A stretch of DNA of 64,000 nt from Gemmata palustris. GTDB taxonomy: Bacteria > Planctomycetota > Planctomycetia > Gemmatales > Gemmataceae. Location: the NCBI RefSeq assembly GCF_017939745.1, contig NZ_JAGKQQ010000001.1:1550001-1614000 (forward strand), in the 5' to 3' direction. The translations under genes and the position numbers were made by a program. Positions 12,215 through 20,512 of this stretch are shown one piece after another; positions within the stretch are counted from its first letter, which is position 1, and each line of letters opens with the position of its first letter. The notes beneath the pieces were generated by a model, which saw only the letters and a program-made list of their open reading frames with translations, was not told where the DNA came from and searched no databases.

Positions 12215-13147
12215 ATGAGCGCGACACCCACGAACACTCAGAACACGGCGAACCTCGGTCGCATCTTCTTTCTCGACGCGGCGGGCGGTCGGGTGCGGTC
12301 CGCCAATCCCGACGGGTCCGACCTCAGGACAATTATCGTGGAGGGCAGAAAGATTCCGGACGGCTTGGCGATCGACGTCACCGCGGGGCATCTCTTCTGG
12401 ACCAACATGGGAAACCCCAAGGCGAACGACGGCTCCATCCTCCGCTCGGGTCTCGACGGTCGGAACGTGACGACCATCGTTCCCCCGGGAGGCACGTTCA
12501 CGCCCAAACAGCTCCAGATCGAAAAGCGGGCGGGAAAGCTGTACTGGTGCGACCGGGAGGGCATGCGCGTGATGCGCGCCAACCTCGACGGGTCGGCGGT
12601 CGAGACCCTAGTCGACACGAGCGAAGGTGACCACCGGCCGGGGTCGGACGCGACGAAGTGGTGCGTGGGCGTCGCCGTCGATGTCGACGGCGGAAAGGTC
12701 TACTGGACGCAAAAGGGCGATACCAAGGCCGGACGGGGGCGGCTGTTCCGCTCCGGCATCGAAGTCCCTCCGGGCCAGAGCGCTTCGAGCCGCCGGGACA
12801 TCGAGCTGGTCTACGACGCCCTGCCGGAGCCGATCGACCTGGAGATCGACCCGTCGACCCGCACCCTGTACTGGACGGACCGGGGTGACCCGCCCCGCGG
12901 CAACACGGTGAACCGCGCCCCCCTCGATGCACCGCCCGGCGAGCGCCCGGCTCCCGAAATCGTGTTCGAGCACCTGATGGAGGCAATCGGCCTGGCCCTG
13001 GACCGGAAGGGGCGCCGGATGTTCGTTACCGATCTCGCGGGCTCGGTCTACAGCGCCGATTTTGACGGCTCGAACCGGAAAACGCTGCTGATGGCACAAG
13101 GCAACCTGACGGGCATTGCGTACGCAGAGTTGCCCGCGGCGAGTTAG
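12215..13147 (+). CDS. YWTD beta-propeller protein (LDL-receptor class B / SMP-30-like)
   Basis: 310 residues from ATG at 12215, 20 bp after the upstream stop. Repeats of about 45 residues carry the YWTD signature in variants: HLFWTNMG, KLYWCDREG, KVYWTQKGD, TLYWTDRGD, each preceded by a (L/I)x(I/V)D strand. This predicts a six-bladed propeller, often a sugar-acid lactonase-like or binding module. There is no signal peptide, so it is predicted cytoplasmic. Lying between two CoA/hydroxyacid genes, it may act as a lactonase-type hydrolase in the same pathway; this is inferred. Confidence 0.85.
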   Translation: MSATPTNTQNTANLGRIFFLDAAGGRVRSANPDGSDLRTIIVEGRKIPDGLAIDVTAGHLFWTNMGNPKANDGSILRSGLDGRNVTTIVPPGGTFTPKQLQIEKRAGKLYWCDREGMRVMRANLDGSAVETLVDTSEGDHRPGSDATKWCVGVAVDVDGGKVYWTQKGDTKAGRGRLFRSGIEVPPGQSASSRRDIELVYDALPEPIDLEIDPSTRTLYWTDRGDPPRGNTVNRAPLDAPPGERPAPEIVFEHLMEAIGLALDRKGRRMFVTDLAGSVYSADFDGSNRKTLLMAQGNLTGIAYAELPAAS

Positions 13148-13232
13148 TTCGGATCGGCGGTGTCGCCCTCGACCAAGGGCGGCCAAAACAACCACACGAC
13201 CATGAAACGAAAACCCAGAGCGGAGAAAAACG

Positions 13233-14765
13233 ATGAGTACCGCAACCCGTCGGTCGGTTGAAACGAGCGGGGCGACCGACCCGCTGACGCAAGCGCTGGA
13301 AACACAACTGAGTCGGCCCGCGACCTCGCCGGAATTCGACCTGCACCGGGCGGTGAATCAGGTCCTCGCGGACCTCGGCATGACGGCCGCCGATTGCGGC
13401 GGCAAGCTCACGTTCTACGGACGCGATCCAATTCTCCCCAGCCGGCTCCGTTTCGGAACGATGGCGAGCGTCGGCCTGGCCGCGAGGAGCGTCGCGCTGG
13501 CCGCACTCTGGAAGCAGGCGACGGGTGAGGGACAGGACATCTCCGTGGACGTGCGGAAGGCGCTGCGGCGCTTCTGCGGCTTCTTCGACGGAAAGTGGGA
13601 GACCATCAACGGTCGGCCCCCGGCCCCGGGCGGCTACGCCGTCAGCCCGTTCCTGAAAGTTCCGTTCTTCCGGGAAACCCGCGACGGGCGCCACGTCATC
13701 GCGCTCGACTTTTATCCCCGGCTCCGCGCGCGCACGCTCACGTTGCTCCGCTGCAGCGAGAGCATCGAATCCATCCAGAACGCCATCCTGAAATGGAAGG
13801 CGGAAGAGTTGGAAGAGGCGGCGGCGGAAGCCGGGTTGGTGCTGGCCACGGTGCGCACGAACGAAGAATTCCGCAGAGAACTCCAGTACACGGAGGTGCT
13901 CTCGAAGATGCCGCTGATCACCGTGGAGAAGATCGGGGACAGCGAGCCGGTGCCGCTCAAGCCGAGCGGTGGCCTTCCCCTTGCGGGCGTCCGCGCCTTC
14001 GGAATGGGCCACGTCATCGCCGGTGCCGCCATGGGCCGCGACCTCGCCCTGTACGGTGCCGACGTGCTGAACATCTGGAGGCCGCGCGACTCGGAGGTCG
14101 AGGCTTTCGCCTGGGACACCCAGGTCGGTATGCGATCAACGATACTCGACGACTCCAAGGAGGATCGTGCCCAGTTCAATCGGCTGCTCGCGCAAGCCGA
14201 CGTCTTCTTCGCCAACAAGCGCCCGGGGTTCTTGAATCAGCACGGCCTCGACGCCGAGGAGCTGTGCGCGCGGAAGCCGGGCCTGATCCACGCCACCGTC
14301 GTCCTCCACGGCGAGAAGGGCCCCTGGTCGAACCGGCCGGGTTTCGACGAGATCGGCGCCGCCGTCGCGGGCGTCTTTACTATCGAGGGAACGCCGACCA
14401 AGCCGGGCCACCCGCCGATCGTGCCGATCGCCGACAACGTGGTCGGTTGGCTGGGCACCACCGGCATCCTCGCCGCCCTCCGCCGTCGCGCCGTCGAGGG
14501 GGGCAGCTACCGGGTCGTGGTCTCGCTGACGCGGACCGTGCTGTGGCTGCTCTCGCTCGGCATCTTCGATAAGGCCTACGCGCAGGCCGCCGCCGGCTCG
14601 ACCGACGAGCACCGGTACGCCGAACCGGACCTGTTCACTGCGGAAACGCCGTGCGGAACCTATCAGGGGATGACGGACCAGGTGGTCCTGTCGCTGACCC
14701 CGGGCTCGTACCGGACCGTTCTTGTGCCCCGGGGCTCGAGCAAACCCGAATGGTTGGTTTCATGA
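13233..14765 (+). CDS. Class III CoA-transferase (CaiB/BaiF family)
   Basis: 510 residues. The C-terminal half has the family hallmarks: GADVLNIWRPRDSE, ADVFFANKRPGFLNQHGLD, CARKPGLIHATVV, then GFDEIGAAVAGVFTIEG, whose Asp is the expected catalytic residue that forms an acyl-glutamyl/aspartyl intermediate, and IADNVVGWLGTTGILAALRRR. The N-terminal part (LHRAVNQVLADLG, SRLRFGTMASVGLAARSVALAALWK) is also found in longer CaiB-like proteins. It should move CoA between carboxylic acids. It lies 85 bp after the propeller gene on the same strand, in line with a shared acid-catabolism operon with the 3-hydroxyacyl-CoA dehydrogenase. Confidence 0.9.
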   Translation: MSTATRRSVETSGATDPLTQALETQLSRPATSPEFDLHRAVNQVLADLGMTAADCGGKLTFYGRDPILPSRLRFGTMASVGLAARSVALAALWKQATGEGQDISVDVRKALRRFCGFFDGKWETINGRPPAPGGYAVSPFLKVPFFRETRDGRHVIALDFYPRLRARTLTLLRCSESIESIQNAILKWKAEELEEAAAEAGLVLATVRTNEEFRRELQYTEVLSKMPLITVEKIGDSEPVPLKPSGGLPLAGVRAFGMGHVIAGAAMGRDLALYGADVLNIWRPRDSEVEAFAWDTQVGMRSTILDDSKEDRAQFNRLLAQADVFFANKRPGFLNQHGLDAEELCARKPGLIHATVVLHGEKGPWSNRPGFDEIGAAVAGVFTIEGTPTKPGHPPIVPIADNVVGWLGTTGILAALRRRAVEGGSYRVVVSLTRTVLWLLSLGIFDKAYAQAAAGSTDEHRYAEPDLFTAETPCGTYQGMTDQVVLSLTPGSYRTVLVPRGSSKPEWLVS

Positions 14766-14900
14766 GGCGGCTGCCGGCAAGGGCCGCGGGGCACGCGTAA
14801 TCGACGTCCTCAGTGTAAAGCCCTCGACTGGGTTTACCGATAAATATGAAGCCGGTCATCAGATCGACCAGCTAATCTTAACGTATCGCGGGGCCGGGCC
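14766..14900. other. Intergenic gap with weak hairpin
   Basis: Between the CoA-transferase gene and the efflux operon. GTAAAGCCC and GGGTTTAC at about 14815-14838 can pair with one bulge; there is no T-tract, so it is only a weak terminator candidate. The efflux promoter is probably also here. Confidence 0.3.
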
Positions 14901-16466
14901 ATGACGTACTGGGCGATCAGCGTTCGGAGGTTGCTGCTCGCCGGGGTCACGGCGGGGGCCGCGACAGGCTGCGGCGGCCCGGAACACTACCGCTCGTCCC
15001 TCGACCACCGGGTTCTGCCGCCGTCCGTTGCGACGAGGCAGCCGCCGACCCGATCTCCCGACGGTGCGGTGAAACAGGTGCGGGCCGACCTTCCCGTAAC
15101 CGACCCCGTGTCTCCTTCGCCGGGCGAGCCGGCACCGCCGGTCACCGACGGGCGCACGGCCGCCGGGCCGCTCTCGCTCCCCGATGCCGTTGCCCTCGCG
15201 CACCGCCTCCAGCCGCGGCTCCAGGTGTTCCTCGAGGGGGTTGTTCAAGCGAAGGGGGCAGAGACGGTCGCGGTCGCCCCGTTCCTGCCGACGGCCGTCG
15301 CGGGCTATTCGGTGGGTGGGTTCGACCTGAACGCCGGCGGGGCGCCGGTTCCGTTCGGGGCGGGTACCCCGAACTTCACGTTCCTGCCGTTCACCGGCGC
15401 GGTTCCGGTCGGGCTGAACCTGAACACCGGGTACGAACTGGCCGAGCTGCGGGTCCAGTGGCTCCTCGCGGACTTCGGCCGACGGATGGGCCGGTACTGG
15501 CAGGCCGAACTCGGCGTGGACATCGCCCGGCTCCAGACCGATCGCGCGTACCAGACGGTCGCCAACGATGTCGCCCTCGCCTACTACCAGGTGCTCCGCG
15601 CCCGGAGCCTCCGCCGGATCGCGGAGGAAGCGGTCCGGCGGGCCGAGGAGGATCTCGACGTCGCCAAGAAGTTGGAGAAGGGCGGGGTGATCGAGAAGGA
15701 GAAGGTGCTGCGGGCCGAAGTGCTCCTCTCGCAGGCGCAGCGCGGCCGGGACGCGGCCGAGGCGGGGGCCGGCATTTCCGTCGCGGCCCTGAACTTGGCG
15801 ATCGGGCTGAACATCAGCGCCGCGACGCAGGTACTCACTCCGGTGGACCTGCCGGAGCTCGATCTCTCCCTCGCGGACTGTCTCGGACAGGCGGTCTCGC
15901 GCCGCCGGGAACTCGAAGTCGCCCAGTTGTCGATCCAGTCGGCCCAGCTCGGCGGGAAGGTTGCGCGGGCCGAGTTCCGGCCGAAGGTGGCGGCCGGCGG
16001 CTCGCTCCTTGACTTCCAGCAGTCCGCGCCCCGCGGGCACACCGACCTCGCGGTCGGCTTCATCAAGTTGGAGTGGAACCTGTTCGAGGGCGGGCGCCGG
16101 GTCGGCGAGGTTCGGATCTCCGACTCGAAACTCCGGGCCGCCGCGGCGCAGGCGGAAGCGCTGGCCGACACGATCGCGTTCCAGGTGAACGAGTCGTACC
16201 GCCAACTGACCGTCGCGCGGCGGGGCATCGACCGCTCGAAGCCGGCGGTCGAGCAAGCGCGGGAAGCGTACCGGTTGCTCCGGGCGCGGGCCGCGAGGGG
16301 TGATGCGACGGCCGCGGAGGTGACCGAAGCCGAGACGGCGCTCACGCACGCCGAGCAGGATTACCTGAACGCGACGTACGACTACCTCATCGCCCTGGCC
16401 CGGCTCAACTTCGCCATCGGGCGCTCGTCGGTTCCGCCGGACGCCGCGCCGCCCGGCCGGCCCTGA
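14901..16466 (+). CDS. TolC-like outer membrane efflux lipoprotein
   Basis: 521 residues. N-terminal lipoprotein signal: LLLAGVTAGAATGC with lipobox Cys, followed by a Pro-rich linker to about residue 90. Two OEP repeats follow: LPDAVALAHRLQPRLQVFLEG starts the first and LADCLGQAVSRRRELEVAQLSIQ the second, each with long heptad-rich helices (for example AYYQVLRARSLRRIAEEAVRRA; YRLLRARAARGDATAAEVTEA). This is the trimeric channel of tripartite efflux pumps. It is 30 bp from the HlyD-like gene, so it forms one operon with adaptor and MFS pump. Confidence 0.92.
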   Translation: MTYWAISVRRLLLAGVTAGAATGCGGPEHYRSSLDHRVLPPSVATRQPPTRSPDGAVKQVRADLPVTDPVSPSPGEPAPPVTDGRTAAGPLSLPDAVALAHRLQPRLQVFLEGVVQAKGAETVAVAPFLPTAVAGYSVGGFDLNAGGAPVPFGAGTPNFTFLPFTGAVPVGLNLNTGYELAELRVQWLLADFGRRMGRYWQAELGVDIARLQTDRAYQTVANDVALAYYQVLRARSLRRIAEEAVRRAEEDLDVAKKLEKGGVIEKEKVLRAEVLLSQAQRGRDAAEAGAGISVAALNLAIGLNISAATQVLTPVDLPELDLSLADCLGQAVSRRRELEVAQLSIQSAQLGGKVARAEFRPKVAAGGSLLDFQQSAPRGHTDLAVGFIKLEWNLFEGGRRVGEVRISDSKLRAAAAQAEALADTIAFQVNESYRQLTVARRGIDRSKPAVEQAREAYRLLRARAARGDATAAEVTEAETALTHAEQDYLNATYDYLIALARLNFAIGRSSVPPDAAPPGRP

Positions 16467-16496
16467 CGAACAGGCACTCCACCAACGAGGCACCCC

Positions 16497-17891
16497 ATGA
16501 GTAGCGCTCCGGTACCCGGCCCGTCTGGACCGGCGCCACCGCCGACGGTCGCGGCTCCCGCGCCACACGCCTCACCGTGGCGCTGGCCGAAGCGGGTCGG
16601 GGCGATCCTTGTCGTCGGCGCGGTTGTTGTCGCACTCATCCCGGCCGCGACCGAGTGGGTGTCGTTCCGCCGCGGCCACTCGCTCACCGACGACGCGTTC
16701 GTCGAGTCTCACATCGTCAACGTGGCCCCGGAGGCCGTGTCGGGGCGGGTGATTCGGTTCACCGCCGACGAGAACGACCGCGTCGAGGCCGGGCAAATAT
16801 TGGCGGAGATCGATCCGACGCCGTACCGGGATCAGGTCGAACTCGCAAAGGCGAAGTTGGCGACGGTTGAGGCCGAACTGAAGCGGCAGGAGATTTCGCT
16901 GGCCCGGCTCAAGATCGACGTGCCGCTCCAGATCGCGATCGCGAAGCAGACGCACGCGGGCGCCCGGGCCGACCGGGCCAAGGCCGACGAGTCGATCAAG
17001 GTGACCGAGGACGAGGTCGAGCGCGGGATCGAAGAGGCCAAGGCGGCCGTGGACGCGGCGAAGGCCGATCTCGCGCTGGCCCAGATCGAGTACGACCGAT
17101 TTGAAGACCTTTACAAGCAGAACGCGGTAACCCAGCGGAAGTGGCAGGAGGTGACCCGGGCGCGGGACGCGGCGGCGGCCCACGTCCGGTTGGTCGAAGC
17201 GAAGTTCGCGAAAGCCAAGGGCGATCGGGGCAAGGTAACCGTCGCACGGAAGACGCTCGAAGGGGCCGAGACGGGCGTCGGGAAGGCGGAAAAGTCGGTG
17301 AGCCTGGCCGAAACCGGGAACGCGCAGATCGCCGAGGCCGAACAGCTCACCGTGGTGAAGCGGCAGACGGTCGAGGAGGCGCGGCGCGCGCTGACCGCGG
17401 CCGAGAACACGCTCGGCTACACCCGGATTCGCGCGCCGTTTCCCGGCGTGGTCGTCCGCCGGGCGCGGAACCTGGGTGACTTCGCCTCGCCCGGCGTCGC
17501 GGTCCTGAGCCTGTACAACCCGGACCTGCTCTATGTCACCGCCAACCTGGAGGAGACCCGTCTGCGTGACGTCGCGCCGGGGAACGCCGTGCGGCTCGAC
17601 GTCGACGCGTTCCCCGAGCCGTTCCGCGGCCGGGTGGTGTGGGTCAACAAGTCCACCGGCGCGCAGTTCTCGCTGATGCCCCGGAACGTGGTGAGCGGGG
17701 AGTTCACCAAGGTAGTGCAGCGGGTTCCCGTGCGGATCGCCATCGAAAAGGACGAGCGGTGGCCGCAACTGCGCGCCGGGCTGTCGGTGCGGGTGGTGAT
17801 CGAGCACGGCCCGGGCGACCCGGCATGGGCGGACAAGGCGGCCCGCGAGATGACCGCCCTCGAAGCCAAGTTCAACCTCCCGGAACGGTGA
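16497..17891 (+). CDS. HlyD/EmrA-type membrane fusion protein
   Basis: 464 residues. One membrane segment at about 37-58 (AILVVGAVVVALIPAATEWV), then TDDAFVESHIVNVAPEAVSGRVI (first lipoyl half), a long helical hairpin (about 100-290) rich in Ala/Lys/Glu, the second lipoyl half TRIRAPFPGVVVRRARNLGDF, and the barrel domain NPDLLYVTANLEETRL. It bridges the inner-membrane MFS pump and the TolC-like channel. The helical hairpin is longer than in many EmrA proteins, with clear heptad repeats. Confidence 0.92.
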   Translation: MSSAPVPGPSGPAPPPTVAAPAPHASPWRWPKRVGAILVVGAVVVALIPAATEWVSFRRGHSLTDDAFVESHIVNVAPEAVSGRVIRFTADENDRVEAGQILAEIDPTPYRDQVELAKAKLATVEAELKRQEISLARLKIDVPLQIAIAKQTHAGARADRAKADESIKVTEDEVERGIEEAKAAVDAAKADLALAQIEYDRFEDLYKQNAVTQRKWQEVTRARDAAAAHVRLVEAKFAKAKGDRGKVTVARKTLEGAETGVGKAEKSVSLAETGNAQIAEAEQLTVVKRQTVEEARRALTAAENTLGYTRIRAPFPGVVVRRARNLGDFASPGVAVLSLYNPDLLYVTANLEETRLRDVAPGNAVRLDVDAFPEPFRGRVVWVNKSTGAQFSLMPRNVVSGEFTKVVQRVPVRIAIEKDERWPQLRAGLSVRVVIEHGPGDPAWADKAAREMTALEAKFNLPER

Positions 17892-17914
17892 TCTCAACTC
17901 CCAAGGGCGGCACC

Positions 17915-19492
17915 ATGAGCACCGTCGCGCCGCCGTCTCCGCCCACGCCCGAGCACGTCCAGCGGCTGTTGGCGGCCGTGGCGGTTGTGCCCGTCCTCTT
18001 TAGCGTCTACCAGACGCTCGTCCTAACCGACGTGACCTCGGACGCGGTCCGCAAGGGGATCGAGGGCGACTCGTACCAGATGATCTGGACGAACGTCGCG
18101 TGGGGCGTGTCGGTCCTCTACGGGATCTTCGGCGGCATCGCGTGGATGGCCCGGCACGGGGCGCGGTCCGGCCTCACGGTCGGACTCGCCGTGTTCGCCC
18201 TGGGCAACCTGCTGTGCGGGGCCGCCGCCGACGTGGACACCCTGTGCGGGGCGAAGCTGGTCGAGGGCATCGGCAAGGGGATGGTCATCGTCCTGTGCCG
18301 CTCGACCCTGTACAAGCAGTTCGACAAAGCCGTCCTCGTGGCGATCGGGATCTACGGCGTCCTCGCTTACGCGACCCGGCCGACCACCCCACTGTTCACG
18401 GCCTGCGTCAACGACGCGCTGTCCTGGCGGTGGATCTTTTGGGTCAACGTGCCGGTCGCTCTCGCCGGACTGGTTCTGGTCCGCGCGTTCTTCAGGCCCG
18501 ACCGCCCGCCCAAACCGCTGCCCCTTCGGATCGACTGGCTCGCGGTCACCCTGCTCGCCGGGTGGGTGGTCAGCCTGGCGTTCGCGTTCGGGTGGTACCG
18601 GAAGTGGGGCGGGTGGTCGTCGGACGAGTTCGCGGCGGTCGCGATCGCGGCGATGGTCCTCCCCGTCGCGCTCGTCGCCCGCGTGTGGGGCGGGGCCAGC
18701 CCGGACGAACACCTGAAGCGGGTACTGAAGGTCCGCGGCTACGTGATCGCGATGGGCACCCGGATGCTCCTGCTGGTCAACCTTCTGGCCGTTCTGACCT
18801 TGCTCGCGGTGTACATGACCGGCCTCCGCGACTACCCGCGAGAGGTGGCCGGCGAGGTCCTCGCCTCCGCGTCGCTCCCAATGGCGGCGGCGACCCTCCT
18901 GACCACGGTGTTCCACCGCCGGGCGCTCCGGCCGCTCTTGTTGCTGGTCGGTGCGCTGGGCAGCGCGGCGTGCGTCTGGTGGATGTCGTCGGTCGACAAC
19001 TTCACTTCGAAGGAAGACCTGTCGCTGATGCTCGCGGTGTGGGGCGGGTTCGTCGGGCTGTTGCCACCGGCGTTCCTAACCGACGAGGTGGAGGTGATCG
19101 ATCCGCGGGACGCCCTCTACGCCGGGGCGCTGGGAGCCGTGTGTCTGATCGTCCCGCTGGTGCTGGTCCCGACGGCCACGCAGACGGCCGTCTCGGAGTG
19201 GACGGACCGTGCGGTGGACGTTCAGCGGCAGAACCTGCGGGAGGAGCGCCCGGCGGTCCGGGACGCGGCCGCGGCCTTGGCCGATGACTACCGACAGCGC
19301 GGGGCGACCCCGGGCGAGGCCCAGCAACTTGCCGGCGTCGCTCTCGGCGCGTCCGTGAAGTTTGAATCCACGGCCCGCGGCGTGAGCGGCGGCCTCCGAT
19401 TCCTGAGCCTGACCACCGGTGTCCTCGGGCTCGTCATCGGCCTGCTACGATGGTTCACCCCGAGCACGCCTCTGCGGAAGATCACCCCGTGA
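17915..19492 (+). CDS. MFS efflux transporter, DHA2/EmrB-like
   Basis: 525 residues from ATG at 17915, preceded by AAGGGCGG. About 12-14 hydrophobic segments are visible, among them VAVVPVLFSVYQTLVL, VAWGVSVLYGIFGGIAWMA, LTVGLAVFALGNLLCG, WRWIFWVNVPVALAGLVLV (the DHA2 'RW.F..N.P' motif), VSLAFAFGWY and LLLLVGALGSAACVW. A charged soluble helix (about 425-500) precedes the last membrane span, unusual for EmrB. As the third gene of the operon it is the proton-driven pump; the drug or metabolite exported is unknown. Confidence 0.88.
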   Translation: MSTVAPPSPPTPEHVQRLLAAVAVVPVLFSVYQTLVLTDVTSDAVRKGIEGDSYQMIWTNVAWGVSVLYGIFGGIAWMARHGARSGLTVGLAVFALGNLLCGAAADVDTLCGAKLVEGIGKGMVIVLCRSTLYKQFDKAVLVAIGIYGVLAYATRPTTPLFTACVNDALSWRWIFWVNVPVALAGLVLVRAFFRPDRPPKPLPLRIDWLAVTLLAGWVVSLAFAFGWYRKWGGWSSDEFAAVAIAAMVLPVALVARVWGGASPDEHLKRVLKVRGYVIAMGTRMLLLVNLLAVLTLLAVYMTGLRDYPREVAGEVLASASLPMAAATLLTTVFHRRALRPLLLLVGALGSAACVWWMSSVDNFTSKEDLSLMLAVWGGFVGLLPPAFLTDEVEVIDPRDALYAGALGAVCLIVPLVLVPTATQTAVSEWTDRAVDVQRQNLREERPAVRDAAAALADDYRQRGATPGEAQQLAGVALGASVKFESTARGVSGGLRFLSLTTGVLGLVIGLLRWFTPSTPLRKITP

Positions 19493-20249
19493 GTACGATT
19501 CCCGGCTCGTCGAGGTCCAGGAGCAACTCGGCGACGACCCGGTTGACCAAAACCACATTGAACTCCGTGATGCGAACTGCAAGAGCGGAACTTCGGACGC
19601 ATCGTAGTCACCATGTGTTCAGAGCCCGACCTCTTGCCTGCTTCGGTCACCTCGACCTTGGGCTTCAAAACGGGCGAACGGAACCCGGCCAAGCCGGTGC
19701 GCTCACCGCGGGCAAAACAGGTCAGCGTGGAAACTCGCCTGAATGCGTCCGTGGCGGAATGCAACAGCGAAGTTTCCGCGCGAGAATACGAACCGATCTG
19801 CTCGACGAGACTCCTCGGCACGATTTGTCGCGACAAGCCCACGGTTCTCAGGAACTGTGGGCGAAGTTTCACAGGGATCGAGCAGTGTGGCTCCGCTCAC
19901 TCGGCGTCGGGGCCACCCGAATTCAACACAAGACTCGCAATCGCCACTTCCAAACAACGGCTCGTGAGCTCGTATCTCGCTCGGGGCGCGAGCCAAACCC
20001 GGTGTTAACTCGTGTGTTTGTCTCTCGGCGAGACTCCGAGACTTTTCCGAAGAGAAATTCGGGGTCCGAGACGAACCCTAGCGTTTCGGCTCGGACCCCG
20101 AGATGTCTCGCTCGAACCCGAGATTTTTGCCGCGATTGGAATGTGGGCCAAAGTGCCTGAAAACGTGCAGAAAACGACGGCAGTCGGGAGCACTCACTCC
20201 CGGCTGTACGAGTTAACCCCTGTGTGCGTTTATTCCGCACCTGCTGACT
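19493..20249. other. Gene-poor region left of the island boundary
   Basis: About 760 bp without a convincing gene. It holds a 12-bp perfect inverted repeat, TCGGGGTCCGAG at 20059-20070 and its complement at 20090-20101, with a 19-nt spacer. Short frames on both strands show no family resemblance and skewed composition. Confidence 0.4.
20059..20101. repeat. 12-bp inverted repeat with 19-nt spacer
   Basis: The arms are perfect complements (TCGGGGTCCGAG / CTCGGACCCCGA). It stands 150 bp outside the left attachment repeat and 570 bp past the efflux operon, with no T-tract. It could be a protein-binding site or remnant of a mobile element end. Confidence 0.55.
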
Positions 20250-20294
20250 CAGCTCCCCGACCTGGATTCGAACCAGGAACCTAGCGGTTAACAG
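20250..20294. repeat. Left attachment site (att), 3' fragment of tRNA-Asn
   Basis: 45 bp identical to 43568-43612. Bases 20253-20294 equal the 3' 42 bases of the tRNA-Asn gene (T-arm, variable loop and 3' side of the anticodon arm, minus strand). The flanks differ at once on both sides. The crossover should lie within these 45 bp, most likely near the anticodon loop end. Confidence 0.88.
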
Positions 20295-20495
20295 GAGCTA
20301 CCCCGAATCCCTACCGAGATGCCGGAACATCAGGGAATTCAAGCGTTTTAACACACTCACTGCTCCGGTGCAAGTAGCGCATCGGGCGCAAAGATACACA
20401 AGAATACACAGGGATTCGGCTAGTGCGGGTTCGATGTGGCGTAGTGGGGTGTAGTCGAAAGTGGGCTGTTCCCGAACGATAGAGCGATTCAATCG

Positions 20496-20512
20496 CAGCC
20501 GTTCGCTCTACC
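20496..20512 (-). pseudogene. tRNA-Asn 5'-half remnant, split by IS
   Basis: 17 bp here plus GTTGAAC at 21996-22002 match the D-arm and 5' anticodon stem of the intact tRNA-Asn (43610-43633) at 22 of 24 positions once the IS and one copy of its 6-bp target duplication are removed. It lies 201 bp from the 3' fragment at 20250-20294 and shares a CAG at the junction, as if one tRNA-Asn copy had been split at the anticodon loop. The acceptor 5' strand is not recognisable. Confidence 0.5.

Noticed and set aside
19419..20008. Several plus-strand frames after the efflux operon
   Set aside because: They overlap each other and have no ribosome site or motif; the region looks non-coding.
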